Below are positions 1 through 5,935 of a DNA stretch of 6,933 bases, in pieces (position 1 is the first letter of the stretch; every line of letters begins with the position of its first letter). Made by a program: the position numbers and the translations under genes. The notes under the pieces were generated by a model. That model did not search any database. It was given only the letters and a program-made list of their open reading frames with translations, and was not told the DNA's origin. Source of the stretch: Candidatus Saccharimonadota bacterium (GTDB taxonomy: Bacteria; Patescibacteriota; Saccharimonadia; Saccharimonadales; JACDBH01); contig JAGQMT010000022.1 of assembly GCA_020428565.1 (NCBI GenBank), positions 1 to 6,933 on the forward strand, given 5' to 3'.

Positions 1-62
1 TCTCTTTTTGTTTGTTTTATGATCTAGAGTGACAAGATTGGGGTTGGGATGTAGGTATGAGT

Positions 63-90
63 TAGACAATTTTATTTGCAGGTATATAAT
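63..90 (+). promoter_or_regulatory. Candidate sigma70-type promoter for the SHOCT/PH-like gene
   Basis: TAGACA at 63-68 matches the TTGACA consensus at five of six positions. A perfect TATAAT follows at 85-90 after a 16-bp spacer. Transcription would start near 97, giving a leader of about 35 nt that contains the AGAGGGA ribosome binding site at 119-125. Bases 1-60 hold no open frame that continues into the window; all three plus-strand frames stop by position 32. The T-rich run at 1-20 could be the tail of an upstream terminator whose stem lies outside the window. Confidence 0.6.
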
Positions 91-131
91 ATATTTAGTA
101 TCATAACTGAGAATCTACAGAGGGACATATA

Positions 132-1202
132 ATGGGACTGTTCGATAAAATTAAGGATAATGCAAAGAACATCAGCATCAAGGCTATTGATGCCACTCAA
201 GACGACCCGTCGTCACAAACCGATTATCCAACAGATGTTACAATCAGCACAGATACACCTTTCACTACAGACAACGATGATGTTGAATTTGAAGACATAC
301 ACGATCCAAACGAAGTCACACCTGTCAGCACCCAAAAAGCAAAGCCAACACCCGAGCCAGATACAGAGCCAGTAGAAAAACCAGCCAAAATCTCTACCGA
401 AGACGAATCAACAGACACGGATGCAACCAAAGCTGTACCAACACGCAAATCAAAAATTACAGAACTATCCAAAGACGAACATGCCAAAATAGAAAAAGCC
501 AAGAGACAAGAAAAGACCAAGCAAGAAGCCAGAGAGCGACTAGCCAAATCATATGTCCCCTCCTACAAAGCCCCCAAACCCGTACTCCAATCGAACAAGA
601 AAGATAATCAAGACAATAAGACCGCCGAAGAAGCCCCAACTGCCAAAACCAGCAAAACCGACACCAATCAGCGACCTATTGGTATCATTGACATCACTCC
701 AAACAAGTTCCACACCCCCGCCAAAGGCACCTCATACGCTAGAGAACGAGTCGCAATGAACGTACTAGCCTCGCAACGTAAGCTAAATGGCACATCAGCA
801 ATCTATTCGTCCAATCACATGAACTTCAAGGTCAAGGTCTATATCAACCGCATAGAATACAGCGGAAGCTTTGGCAAAAGTGTCCTAGATATTAATAAAG
901 TTGCCTGGGTCAAGCTAAGACACGGCGGGACTGGCGTTATTATCGAAACTACAGAGGGCAAAAAAAACGTCATGGTAGTCAAGCCATCCGATCGACTAGC
1001 CTTCACTGATGCTATCCTCAAAGTACAGGCTTTGCAGCCCAAACGCAAGCAGTTCAAAGATACGCAAACTATTCGTATCGATCAACTAGAAAAGATCAGT
1101 GAAGGCGTCGATGAAATCGAGAAACTAGCCACGCTTTACGACAAAGGCATATTGTCACAAGAAGAATTCGAGACTAAAAAGAAGCAAATTCTAGGACTCT
1201 AA
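132..1202 (+). CDS. Disordered protein with PH-like domain and C-terminal SHOCT motif
   Basis: This 356-aa protein has no signal peptide and no clear membrane segment, so it is probably cytoplasmic or membrane-peripheral. Residues 1-21 (MGLFDKIKDNAK...) can form an amphipathic helix, a common membrane-surface anchor. Residues 22-108 are low complexity, rich in Thr, Pro, Asp and Glu. Residues 110-140 are a highly charged Lys/Glu helix, possibly a coiled coil. Residues about 228-300 alternate beta strands and end in a helix, like bacterial PH (bPH) domains. Residues 318-354 fit the SHOCT pattern: a helix, then LATLYDKGILSQEEFETKKKQIL. SHOCT motifs are usually C-terminal and thought to mediate oligomerisation or ligand contacts; no enzymatic function is known. 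The ATG start is supported by AGAGGGA at 119-125 with a 6-nt spacer. The gene appears monocistronic. The SHOCT call is firm, the PH-like call is moderate, and the cellular role is unknown. Confidence 0.93.
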   Translation: MGLFDKIKDNAKNISIKAIDATQDDPSSQTDYPTDVTISTDTPFTTDNDDVEFEDIHDPNEVTPVSTQKAKPTPEPDTEPVEKPAKISTEDESTDTDATKAVPTRKSKITELSKDEHAKIEKAKRQEKTKQEARERLAKSYVPSYKAPKPVLQSNKKDNQDNKTAEEAPTAKTSKTDTNQRPIGIIDITPNKFHTPAKGTSYARERVAMNVLASQRKLNGTSAIYSSNHMNFKVKVYINRIEYSGSFGKSVLDINKVAWVKLRHGGTGVIIETTEGKKNVMVVKPSDRLAFTDAILKVQALQPKRKQFKDTQTIRIDQLEKISEGVDEIEKLATLYDKGILSQEEFETKKKQILGL

Positions 1203-1486
1203 AGATTCCAATCACTTTACCTAAGTTGCCGAGTTCATAACTTCGATATAGTCTTGTCAATTGACAGAATTCCTGTGTTCTTTGTTGGCAAAAATTCGTA
1301 TTCTAATGTTTTCATTGTTTTATTTTTTCCTTTTTGTATTTTGTATTTTTTACGCACACCAAATCTAAACATCACCTTATTGGCTCTGCCCTTTCTATTT
1401 ATTTTGATATATTTGTTTTGGTCAGTCGGTACTTACATAATAGCAAACATTAGCATTTTTGTCAATACAATCGTACAATTACCTAA

Positions 1487-1519
1487 ATCTGATTTGTTAT
1501 TTTTAACTATATCTGATTT
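1487..1519 (+). repeat. 9-bp direct repeat pair across the RRM promoter
   Basis: ATCTGATTT occurs at 1487-1495 and again at 1511-1519, a 24-bp period. A shorter related copy, ATCTGTT, lies at 1539-1545. The first copy overlaps the -35 element and the second overlaps the extended -10. The placement suggests an operator, but the repeats are short and lie in AT-rich DNA, so chance is possible. Confidence 0.35.
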
Positions 1520-1522
1520 AAT
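1494..1522 (+). promoter_or_regulatory. Candidate extended -10 promoter of the RRM gene
   Basis: TTGTTA at 1494-1499 (four of six to TTGACA) and TTTAAT at 1517-1522 (five of six to TATAAT) are separated by 17 bp. A TG dinucleotide at 1514-1515 forms an extended -10 (TGATTTAAT). The predicted transcription start near 1529 gives a 5' UTR of about 140 nt. The direct repeats ATCTGATTT at 1487-1495 and 1511-1519 overlap both promoter elements, so a repressor or other factor binding them could control this promoter. Confidence 0.6.
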
Positions 1523-1534
1523 TACAGTGCAGGT

Positions 1535-1591
1535 ATGAATCTGTTCCTTGTAAGTCAAAAAATGCAACCAAACCTTACGGATGTACGCTAG
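1535..1591 (+). CDS. Possible 18-codon leader ORF upstream of the RRM gene
   Basis: An ATG at 1535, about 6 nt after the predicted transcription start, opens a frame for MNLFLVSQKMQPNLTDVR, which stops at TAG 1589-1591. There is no proper ribosome binding site (AGG at 1531-1533 is too close), so translation would have to be nearly leaderless. A ribosome here would run over 1573-1580, the strand that can pair with the RRM ribosome binding site, and would stop at the base of the inner hairpin. That placement suggests a control ORF but is also possible by chance. Confidence 0.22.
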   Translation: MNLFLVSQKMQPNLTDVR

Positions 1592-1665
1592 GTAAAAGTT
1601 CGGACAAAGCAAGACGGAGTAAAAAGGTCGAAATTTTACCGTGCGATAACAAACTAACCGTAAGG
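1573..1665 (+). promoter_or_regulatory. Structured 5' UTR that can sequester the RRM ribosome binding site
   Basis: CCTTACGG at 1573-1580 is exactly complementary to CCGTAAGG at 1658-1665, which contains most of the AAGGA Shine-Dalgarno sequence (1662-1666) of the RRM gene. Nested inside is a long hairpin. CGC 1586-1588 pairs with GCG 1643-1645. After a 2x2 internal loop, GGTAAAA 1591-1597 pairs with TTTTACC 1634-1640. After one G/A mismatch, TTCGG 1599-1603 pairs with TCGAA 1628-1632 in five pairs including one G-U. The apical loop is about 24 nt. The nested pairing is seen directly. That it acts as a temperature- or protein-responsive switch is inference, by analogy with cold-shock and RNA-binding protein mRNAs. 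Confidence 0.5.
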
Positions 1666-1671
1666 AATCGA

Positions 1672-1938
1672 ATGTACAAATTATTTGTCGGTGGCCTACC
1701 ATTTGCCACTACTGATGACGAACTAAACGAACTTTTTGCAACATACGGAACTGTAGCATCAGCCGTAGTTGTCAAAGATCGTGACACTGGCCGAAGCAAA
1801 GGCTTTGGTTTTGTCGAATTCGAGAACGATGACGAAGGTAAAGCCGCAGAACAAGCTCTAAATGGCTCTGATCTAGGCGGACGCTCAATCACCGTCAACG
1901 AAGCTCGTCCAAAAGAAGACAAGCCTCGTAGGTTCTAG
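1672..1938 (+). CDS. RRM-type RNA-binding protein
   Basis: This 88-aa protein is a single RNA recognition motif with a short basic tail. RNP2 is LFVGGL at residues 4-9 and RNP1 is KGFGFVEF at residues 43-50. The aromatic residues that stack on RNA bases (F5, F45, F47) are all present, so the beta1-alpha1-beta2-beta3-alpha2-beta4 fold is complete at about residues 2-78. Residues 79-88 (RPKEDKPRRF) form a charged tail. Free-standing RRM proteins of this size are known from cyanobacteria (Rbp, cold-inducible) and many other bacteria; they bind single-stranded RNA or mRNA in the cytoplasm. ATG 1672 follows AAGGA at 1662-1666 with a 5-nt spacer. The gene has its own promoter, a structured leader that may hide this ribosome binding site, and its own terminator, so it looks independently and post-transcriptionally regulated. 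The family is certain; RNA targets are unknown. Confidence 0.97.
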   Translation: MYKLFVGGLPFATTDDELNELFATYGTVASAVVVKDRDTGRSKGFGFVEFENDDEGKAAEQALNGSDLGGRSITVNEARPKEDKPRRF

Positions 1939-1971
1939 TTCATAAACTAGGCCAAACAAAGCAAGTCACAC

Positions 1972-2003
1972 AAAAGACACCTCCTAAACAAGGTGTCTTT
2001 TAT
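1972..2003 (+). terminator. Intrinsic terminator of the RRM gene
   Basis: AAAAGACACC at 1972-1981 pairs perfectly with GGTGTCTTTT at 1992-2001. This makes a 10-bp stem with a 10-nt loop, with the U-run inside the 3' arm. It lies 33 bp after the RRM stop codon. The symmetric A and T runs could let it work on both strands. Transcription of the ATPase begins only a few bases later. Confidence 0.9.
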
Positions 2004-2009
2004 TGTTTA

Positions 2010-2018
2010 TGTTAAAAT
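2010..2018 (+). promoter_or_regulatory. Extended -10 promoter of the P-type ATPase gene
   Basis: TGTTAAAAT is an extended -10: TG at 2010-2011 and TAAAAT at 2013-2018, five of six to TATAAT. The position 17 bp upstream is inside the preceding terminator and has no good -35, which is typical when an extended -10 is present. Transcription should start near 2025, leaving a leader of about 22 nt. Confidence 0.55.
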
Positions 2019-2033
2019 AGAGTCAAGACTAAC

Positions 2034-2040
2034 AAGAGGT
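2034..2040 (+). promoter_or_regulatory. Ribosome binding site that fixes the ATPase start
   Basis: AAGAGGT at 2034-2040 sits 6 nt before GTG 2047. A second AAGAGG (2041-2046) directly abuts the GTG and is too close to function. The upstream in-frame GTG at 1993 lies within the RRM terminator stem and before the promoter, so it cannot be the start. Confidence 0.8.
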
Positions 2041-2046
2041 AAGAGG

Positions 2047-4626
2047 GTGGCACAAAAAGATTCACAAAATCCAAAACATACATACAATCTAGATTTGCAT
2101 GATGTCCTAATCAAGATTGGTAGTACCCCTAGAGGTATTAGTCACAACGAGGCCATCAAAAGATTAAAAATACATGGCGCCAATGAACTGACGGTCACCA
2201 AGGAGCCAATCTGGAAGAAGCTCATCGAGCCATTTACTAGCTATTTTGTAATTGTCATCATCTTCGCCGCCCTACTGAGCGCCCTCAAACGAGAATGGTT
2301 CGAAACAATCATCATCAGCATCATCGTAGTTGTTAACGCCATAATTTATTACATACAGCAGTTATCTTCTAACAAAGCGATGCAAGCCCTAATGTCGCAA
2401 GACCGCAAAAAAGTCAGCGTACTCAGAGTTGATCAAAAGGACGAAATGGTCTATACAGACAACTTAGTTCCGGGTGATGTGATACGCATCCACGAAGGCC
2501 TCAGGATACCCGCCGATGGTCGAATTATCGACAGTAATCATATTCAGGTAGACGAATCTGTACTCACTGGCGAATCACTACCTGTTCACAAACACGCCTC
2601 TGCGCTCACAGGTATCCGGCAAATTTATGATCAAGAAAACATGCTGTTCAAAGGAACATACATCCATGCCGGTAATGGACTAATGGTCATCACCAAGACT
2701 GGTAACAATACTCAATTAGGTGCCATAAACACAATGGCCGCCGAAGCTGATAACGGCAAAACACCTATCGAACAAAAGATAGATGATCTCACCAAAAAAT
2801 TACTCATCGGCATTGGTATAGCCACAGTTATCGTCTTCTGCCTAGCCTTGTACAGGGGACTAGAGCTTGCCGAAGCCCTCAAGTTTACCATCGCCCTAGC
2901 CGTATCGGCCGTCCCAGAGGGCCTGCCAATAGCCATGACTCTTGTGCTACTGATTAGCGCGCGCAAAATGGCCAAACAAAAAGCCCTAATCCGCAAAATA
3001 TCCGCCATCGAAACCATGGGAGCGGTTACTCTTATAGCCACGGACAAAACTGGCACCATCACCAAGAATCAGCTATCCATTGCGGATAAATACCATGTAC
3101 ATAGCGAGTCAGAATTGAACAAAGCAATGCTCGCCAGCCTCAACGGCGAACAGGGCACTTCAGATGACCCACTAGATCAAATCATCTACACGTCATCCAA
3201 GCAGACTCCTTTGCCCAAGACCTGGACCAAAGTCAAAGACCTACCGTTCAACCAACACCTCCGCCTTAGTGGTAGCGTCTGGAAGTATCCGGGCGGTTAT
3301 TATCTATTCGTCAAGGGCGCCCCAGAACAAATCCTCTTCCATTGCAAAACCGATTTGAAAAATCACCAAAAAGCCACCAAACACAGTTTGGAGATGTTTA
3401 CCACCAGAGGCTACAGAACCATTGCGGTAGCGAACAAAAAACTGTCAAAAATACCCACAGTACTAGACCACACCACTCTAGACAACATGAAACTAGATGG
3501 CTTTATCGGATTAAGTGACCAGCTCCGGCCCAAGGTCAAGCAAGCAATTGCCGAAGCACAAGGTGCTGGCATCAAGGTCGTCATGCTCACTGGCGATCAT
3601 GTCCAAACAGCCGGTTACATCGCATCCCAAGTTTCGATTGCCAGCAAAAGCTCCGAGATATCAGACAGTTCAATATTAGACAATGGTTCCGACCAAGAAA
3701 TCCACGAATCCATCAAAGACATCAAAGTCTTTGGCCGAGTCCTACCCAAGCACAAATTTGCGTTTCTTAAAGCCGTCAAAGGCAGAGAGATTACCGCCAT
3801 GACTGGCGATGGCGTCAATGACATTCCTGCACTAGTAGAAGCCGATGCTGGCCTAGCCATGGGCTCTGGCACCGATGCAGCCAAAGACGCCAGCGATATC
3901 ATACTCACCAACAGCAATTTCCACACTATCGTCAATGCCGTCCGCGCAGGACGCACAGTTCTAGCCAATATACGCAAAATGGTTGTCTACCTACTTGCTA
4001 CCAGTGGCGGTGAGGTGCTTACCATGCTCGCCGCCCTAGCACTTGGCATACCATTACCTATCTCGGCCGTCATGGTACTTTGGGTAAATCTCGTCACCGA
4101 TGGTATAGTCGTAATTCCGCTAGGTCTTAGCCCGGCCGAATCACACCACATGCAACAACCACCCAGACACCCCACCGCGCCATTACTAGACAGAGTGATG
4201 ACAACTAGAGCCGTCCTACTAGCCCTAGCACTTGCCGGATGTACCTTACTCACTTTCAAACTCACCCTGGATAAGGGCACTCAATACGCTCAAACAGCCG
4301 CATTTCTTGGTCTAATTGTTGTCCAGTGGGCCAACGCACTCAATATGAATTTCGAGTTCAAATCCTGGACATACAACTTCGTCAAACCAAACTACAAACT
4401 ACTCCTGGCAATTAGCTGCTCAGCACTCATCAATATAATCGTATTTACAACTCCAATCAAAGAGTACTTTGGACTTACATCCCTCAGTTTAGATGACGCC
4501 ATGATTGCCATACTATTACCATCGGTCGTTGCCCTAACCCTCAGTGACTTACACAAAATGATTACTATAACCCACAGCACTAACCATCACACAAATCATC
4601 ACCTCACCTCGACAAACACCCACTAA
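2047..4626 (+). CDS. P2A-like cation-transporting P-type ATPase (calcium-pump type)
   Basis: This is an 859-aa integral membrane pump using ATP hydrolysis to move cations, probably Ca2+, across the cytoplasmic membrane. Counting from GTG 2047: cation-ATPase N-terminal domain 14-65; M1-M2 about 63-106; actuator domain with TGES at 174-177; M3-M4 about 250-303 with PEGLP (E291). The phosphorylation site is DKTGT with D333 as the phosphorylated residue. The N-domain has KGAPE at 423-427; the P-domain has TGD at 515-517 and TGDGVND at 586-592; M5-M10 span about 643-834. By hand alignment to SERCA, ligands E309, E771, N796, T799, D800 and E908 correspond to E291, E656, N681, T684, D685 and E770. 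Only N768 is changed, to S653. The N-domain is short, as in many bacterial members. No CPx metal motif or N-terminal heavy-metal domain exists, so a copper P1B pump is excluded. The cytosolic C-terminus is His-rich (six His in residues 843-859). It stands alone between its own promoter and a convergent operon. Confidence 0.95.
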   Translation: MAQKDSQNPKHTYNLDLHDVLIKIGSTPRGISHNEAIKRLKIHGANELTVTKEPIWKKLIEPFTSYFVIVIIFAALLSALKREWFETIIISIIVVVNAIIYYIQQLSSNKAMQALMSQDRKKVSVLRVDQKDEMVYTDNLVPGDVIRIHEGLRIPADGRIIDSNHIQVDESVLTGESLPVHKHASALTGIRQIYDQENMLFKGTYIHAGNGLMVITKTGNNTQLGAINTMAAEADNGKTPIEQKIDDLTKKLLIGIGIATVIVFCLALYRGLELAEALKFTIALAVSAVPEGLPIAMTLVLLISARKMAKQKALIRKISAIETMGAVTLIATDKTGTITKNQLSIADKYHVHSESELNKAMLASLNGEQGTSDDPLDQIIYTSSKQTPLPKTWTKVKDLPFNQHLRLSGSVWKYPGGYYLFVKGAPEQILFHCKTDLKNHQKATKHSLEMFTTRGYRTIAVANKKLSKIPTVLDHTTLDNMKLDGFIGLSDQLRPKVKQAIAEAQGAGIKVVMLTGDHVQTAGYIASQVSIASKSSEISDSSILDNGSDQEIHESIKDIKVFGRVLPKHKFAFLKAVKGREITAMTGDGVNDIPALVEADAGLAMGSGTDAAKDASDIILTNSNFHTIVNAVRAGRTVLANIRKMVVYLLATSGGEVLTMLAALALGIPLPISAVMVLWVNLVTDGIVVIPLGLSPAESHHMQQPPRHPTAPLLDRVMTTRAVLLALALAGCTLLTFKLTLDKGTQYAQTAAFLGLIVVQWANALNMNFEFKSWTYNFVKPNYKLLLAISCSALINIIVFTTPIKEYFGLTSLSLDDAMIAILLPSVVALTLSDLHKMITITHSTNHHTNHHLTSTNTH

Positions 4627-4638
4627 CAACTTTTGAGC

Positions 4639-4658
4639 AAACCACCTCAAACCACCTC
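4639..4658. repeat. Tandem 10-bp repeat in the convergent intergenic gap
   Basis: AAACCACCTC occurs twice head to tail (4639-4648 and 4649-4658) in the 50-bp gap between the ATPase stop and the DUF1775 stop. It is followed by the perfect palindrome CTTGGCCAAG at 4658-4667. A 6-bp stem is possible between TTTGAG 4632-4637 and CTCAAA 4646-4651, but no U-run follows on either strand, so I do not call a terminator here. Confidence 0.5.
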
Positions 4659-4676
4659 TTGGCCAAGATACTTAGT

Positions 4677-5357
4677 TTACGACTTACTGGATTTTGTTGT
4701 TGGTCGTTGCTTGCTAGTGGCCATAATCAAAGCCAAAAAAGCCACTACCAAGGCAGATATCGCCATGTATAACGTCTTATCCGTTTCGGTTTCAGCACCA
4801 TCCGCCGTTTCAATAGCTGTCGTAGCTTGCGTAGGCACACTCACACGAGTTACCGAAAATGGCCCAGATTCAGAATAATCAGGCGAACCATCGGACTTCT
4901 TTGGCTGTTCTTCGTCGGCCTTGTCCCAGGCTACCGCCAATCCATCCTCATATGTCTGATAAGCATTCCAACGCAAATCACCAGCTTCGTTTGGCGTCTT
5001 GGCACTAAACACAAAGTTATCTTTTTGCCCCATTGGCACTGCACCACCACTCCAAGTAATTGACTTCACCACAGCGCCAGCATGTGTGTCGTCTGATTCC
5101 TCACCCTTTTCGACATCTATCTCCCAGCCAGATTTCACGACAGGAGTGATAGACGTAACGCCTTCTGGAACCTCTATCTTGACAGCAATCGTTGCTACCG
5201 ACCGCTCATTTGGTACACTCACAACAAAATCCGTATATTCCGATACAGCAACCTCTCTTGGCCTAACGACAACATGAGCCAATACTGATGATGTCAAGAC
5301 AAAGCTACCCAACACACCAACTAACGCTACTACCATAAATTTTGTTACTTTGTTCAC
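4677..5357 (-). CDS. DUF1775 (YcnI-like) copper-binding-type exported protein, C-terminally anchored
   Basis: This 226-aa protein matches the DUF1775/YcnI family. Residues 1-27 are a signal peptide (MNKVTKF, hydrophobic core, ...SSVLA) with cleavage expected before H28, leaving HVVVRP as the mature N-terminus. Family hallmarks follow: VPNE (E51 in PNE), KSGW at 75-78, TWSGG at 101-105, P108-G110, and LRWNAYQTYEDG at 128-139 with W130. In Bacillus subtilis YcnI, Cu(II) is held by the mature N-terminal His in a mono-histidine brace with nearby acidic and Trp residues; the same elements are visible here. Residues 148-194 are an acidic linker, 196-214 a transmembrane helix, and the tail KQRPTTKSSKS is basic and cytoplasmic. 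So the domain sits outside the cell, tethered to the membrane. GTG 5357 is chosen over the upstream TTG at 5390 because AAGGAG (5369-5364) lies 6 nt before it and the signal peptide then has normal length. It is the last gene of the operon, 29 nt after its neighbour. Confidence 0.93.
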   Translation of the reverse strand: MNKVTKFMVVALVGVLGSFVLTSSVLAHVVVRPREVAVSEYTDFVVSVPNERSVATIAVKIEVPEGVTSITPVVKSGWEIDVEKGEESDDTHAGAVVKSITWSGGAVPMGQKDNFVFSAKTPNEAGDLRWNAYQTYEDGLAVAWDKADEEQPKKSDGSPDYSESGPFSVTRVSVPTQATTAIETADGAETETDKTLYMAISALVVAFLALIMATSKQRPTTKSSKS

Positions 5358-5363
5358 CTCTAT

Positions 5364-5369
5364 CTCCTT
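5364..5369 (-). promoter_or_regulatory. Ribosome binding site that fixes the DUF1775 start
   Basis: AAGGAG on the minus strand (5369-5364) has a 6-nt spacer to GTG 5357-5355. The in-frame TTG at 5390-5388, which would overlap the preceding stop codon, has no such site and would prepend 11 residues encoded by the ribosome binding site itself. Confidence 0.85.
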
Positions 5370-5386
5370 ATAAGTGTTACTGAATA

Positions 5387-5935
5387 TCAAAGGCGAGCTT
5401 TGGCATACCGCACCAATAAACTGCGCCTGTTAATAACTATAATAAGTATAACCGCTATCAAACAGCTAGACAAAATTATCCCAAACTCCGCTAGGCCATA
5501 CCTCTTTGATGTCATTGTGCCGATGCCTCGTGAGACATTTTGGGCAAATTCAAAGCTATCGACCAGTCCATCATCGGTTAATGCAATAATCTCAAGCTTA
5601 TAGATACCTCGCACTGGAAATACATACTCAAACCGCACCCCCGACACCCCTAACTCTGTGGCCACTACCGAATCTACATTGCCTTCCGACTCCTTGGATA
5701 TTCTAATAATATAGTCAACTTCACTATTCACGAGTTGACCGCTTTTAACATCGAGATAAACCGATGCCTCTGAGCCTGCAATTGGATCATCATCTGGGTT
5801 AATATGAACCACCGCAGTTGCCTCGCCCGAACGAGAAGTCACCAGCACATGAGCCTTAGCCTCCTCAGGCGCAAAAGATAACGCAAGCAATAACATAGCT
5901 ACCGTCAGCCAAACGCCAAACAAAACCACTCTCAT
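5387..5935 (-). CDS. Exported, C-terminally anchored beta-sandwich protein of the copper-type operon
   Basis: This 182-aa protein has a signal peptide at residues 1-28 (MRVV, hydrophobic 5-22, ending EEAKA), with cleavage predicted before H29. The mature chain therefore begins HVLVTS, the same type of N-terminus as in the DUF1775 partner. Residues 29-135 alternate short beta strands with a conserved-looking HINPDDDPIAG turn (H44, D48-D50), and RFEYVFPVRGIYKLEI at 101-116 reads as paired strands of an Ig-like sandwich. Residues 148-168 are a transmembrane helix followed by a basic tail (NRRSLLVRYAKARL), so the domain is extracytoplasmic. The start overlaps the upstream stop by ATGA, with GGAG at 5946-5943 placed 7 nt before the ATG, indicating translational coupling. 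I do not recognise the exact family. CopC-like or YtkA/FixH-like copper carriers are the nearest guesses by context and fold, but CopC sequence hallmarks are not evident. Confidence 0.85.
   Translation of the reverse strand: MRVVLFGVWLTVAMLLLALSFAPEEAKAHVLVTSRSGEATAVVHINPDDDPIAGSEASVYLDVKSGQLVNSEVDYIIRISKESEGNVDSVVATELGVSGVRFEYVFPVRGIYKLEIIALTDDGLVDSFEFAQNVSRGIGTMTSKRYGLAEFGIILSSCLIAVILIIVINRRSLLVRYAKARL

Larger units (their letters stand above)
1203..1671 (+). other. 469-bp intergenic region: T-rich first half, regulatory second half
   Basis: From 1203 to about 1485 the plus strand is T-rich and I see no convincing gene, RNA or terminator. A weak hairpin (AAGTT 1223-1227 with AACTT 1239-1243) has no T-run. 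One 94-codon frame (1254-1538) begins with TTG, has no Shine-Dalgarno sequence and has no internal Met. It would encode a Phe/Leu/Ile-rich peptide, as any T-rich DNA does, and its 3' end overlaps a good promoter. I therefore do not call it a gene, although a small two-TM protein cannot be excluded. From 1487 on, the region carries 9-bp direct repeats, a promoter, a possible leader ORF and a structured 5' UTR belonging to the RRM gene; these are listed separately. Confidence 0.6.

Noticed and set aside
1254..1538. 94-codon hydrophobic frame on the plus strand between the SHOCT and RRM genes
   Set aside because: It has a TTG start, no ribosome binding site and no internal Met. Its composition is explained by T-rich DNA, and its 3' end overlaps the RRM promoter and direct repeats. 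Conservation in relatives would be needed to revive it.
1575..1922. 115-codon minus-strand frame opposite the RRM gene
   Set aside because: It is a shadow of the RRM coding sequence; the plus-strand frame has both RNP motifs and a ribosome binding site.
2047..4626. Copper-exporting P1B ATPase, given the neighbouring DUF1775 gene
   Set aside because: There is no CPC/CPH motif in M4 (PEGLP instead), no N-terminal metal-binding domain, and a full set of M5-M10 helices with calcium-type ligands.
4658..4667. CTTGGCCAAG palindrome as a terminator between the convergent genes
   Set aside because: It has no loop and no U-run on either strand. It could be a protein site or chance.
4633..4878. Plus-strand frame just after the ATPase, as a possible small downstream gene
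   Set aside because: It starts with TTG without a ribosome binding site and lies antisense to the DUF1775 C-terminus, whose transmembrane helix and tail are well explained on the minus strand.
5387..5935. Confident CopC assignment for the 182-aa exported protein
   Set aside because: The mature N-terminal His and context fit, but the typical CopC sequence features are not recognisable, so only a fold-level suggestion is given.
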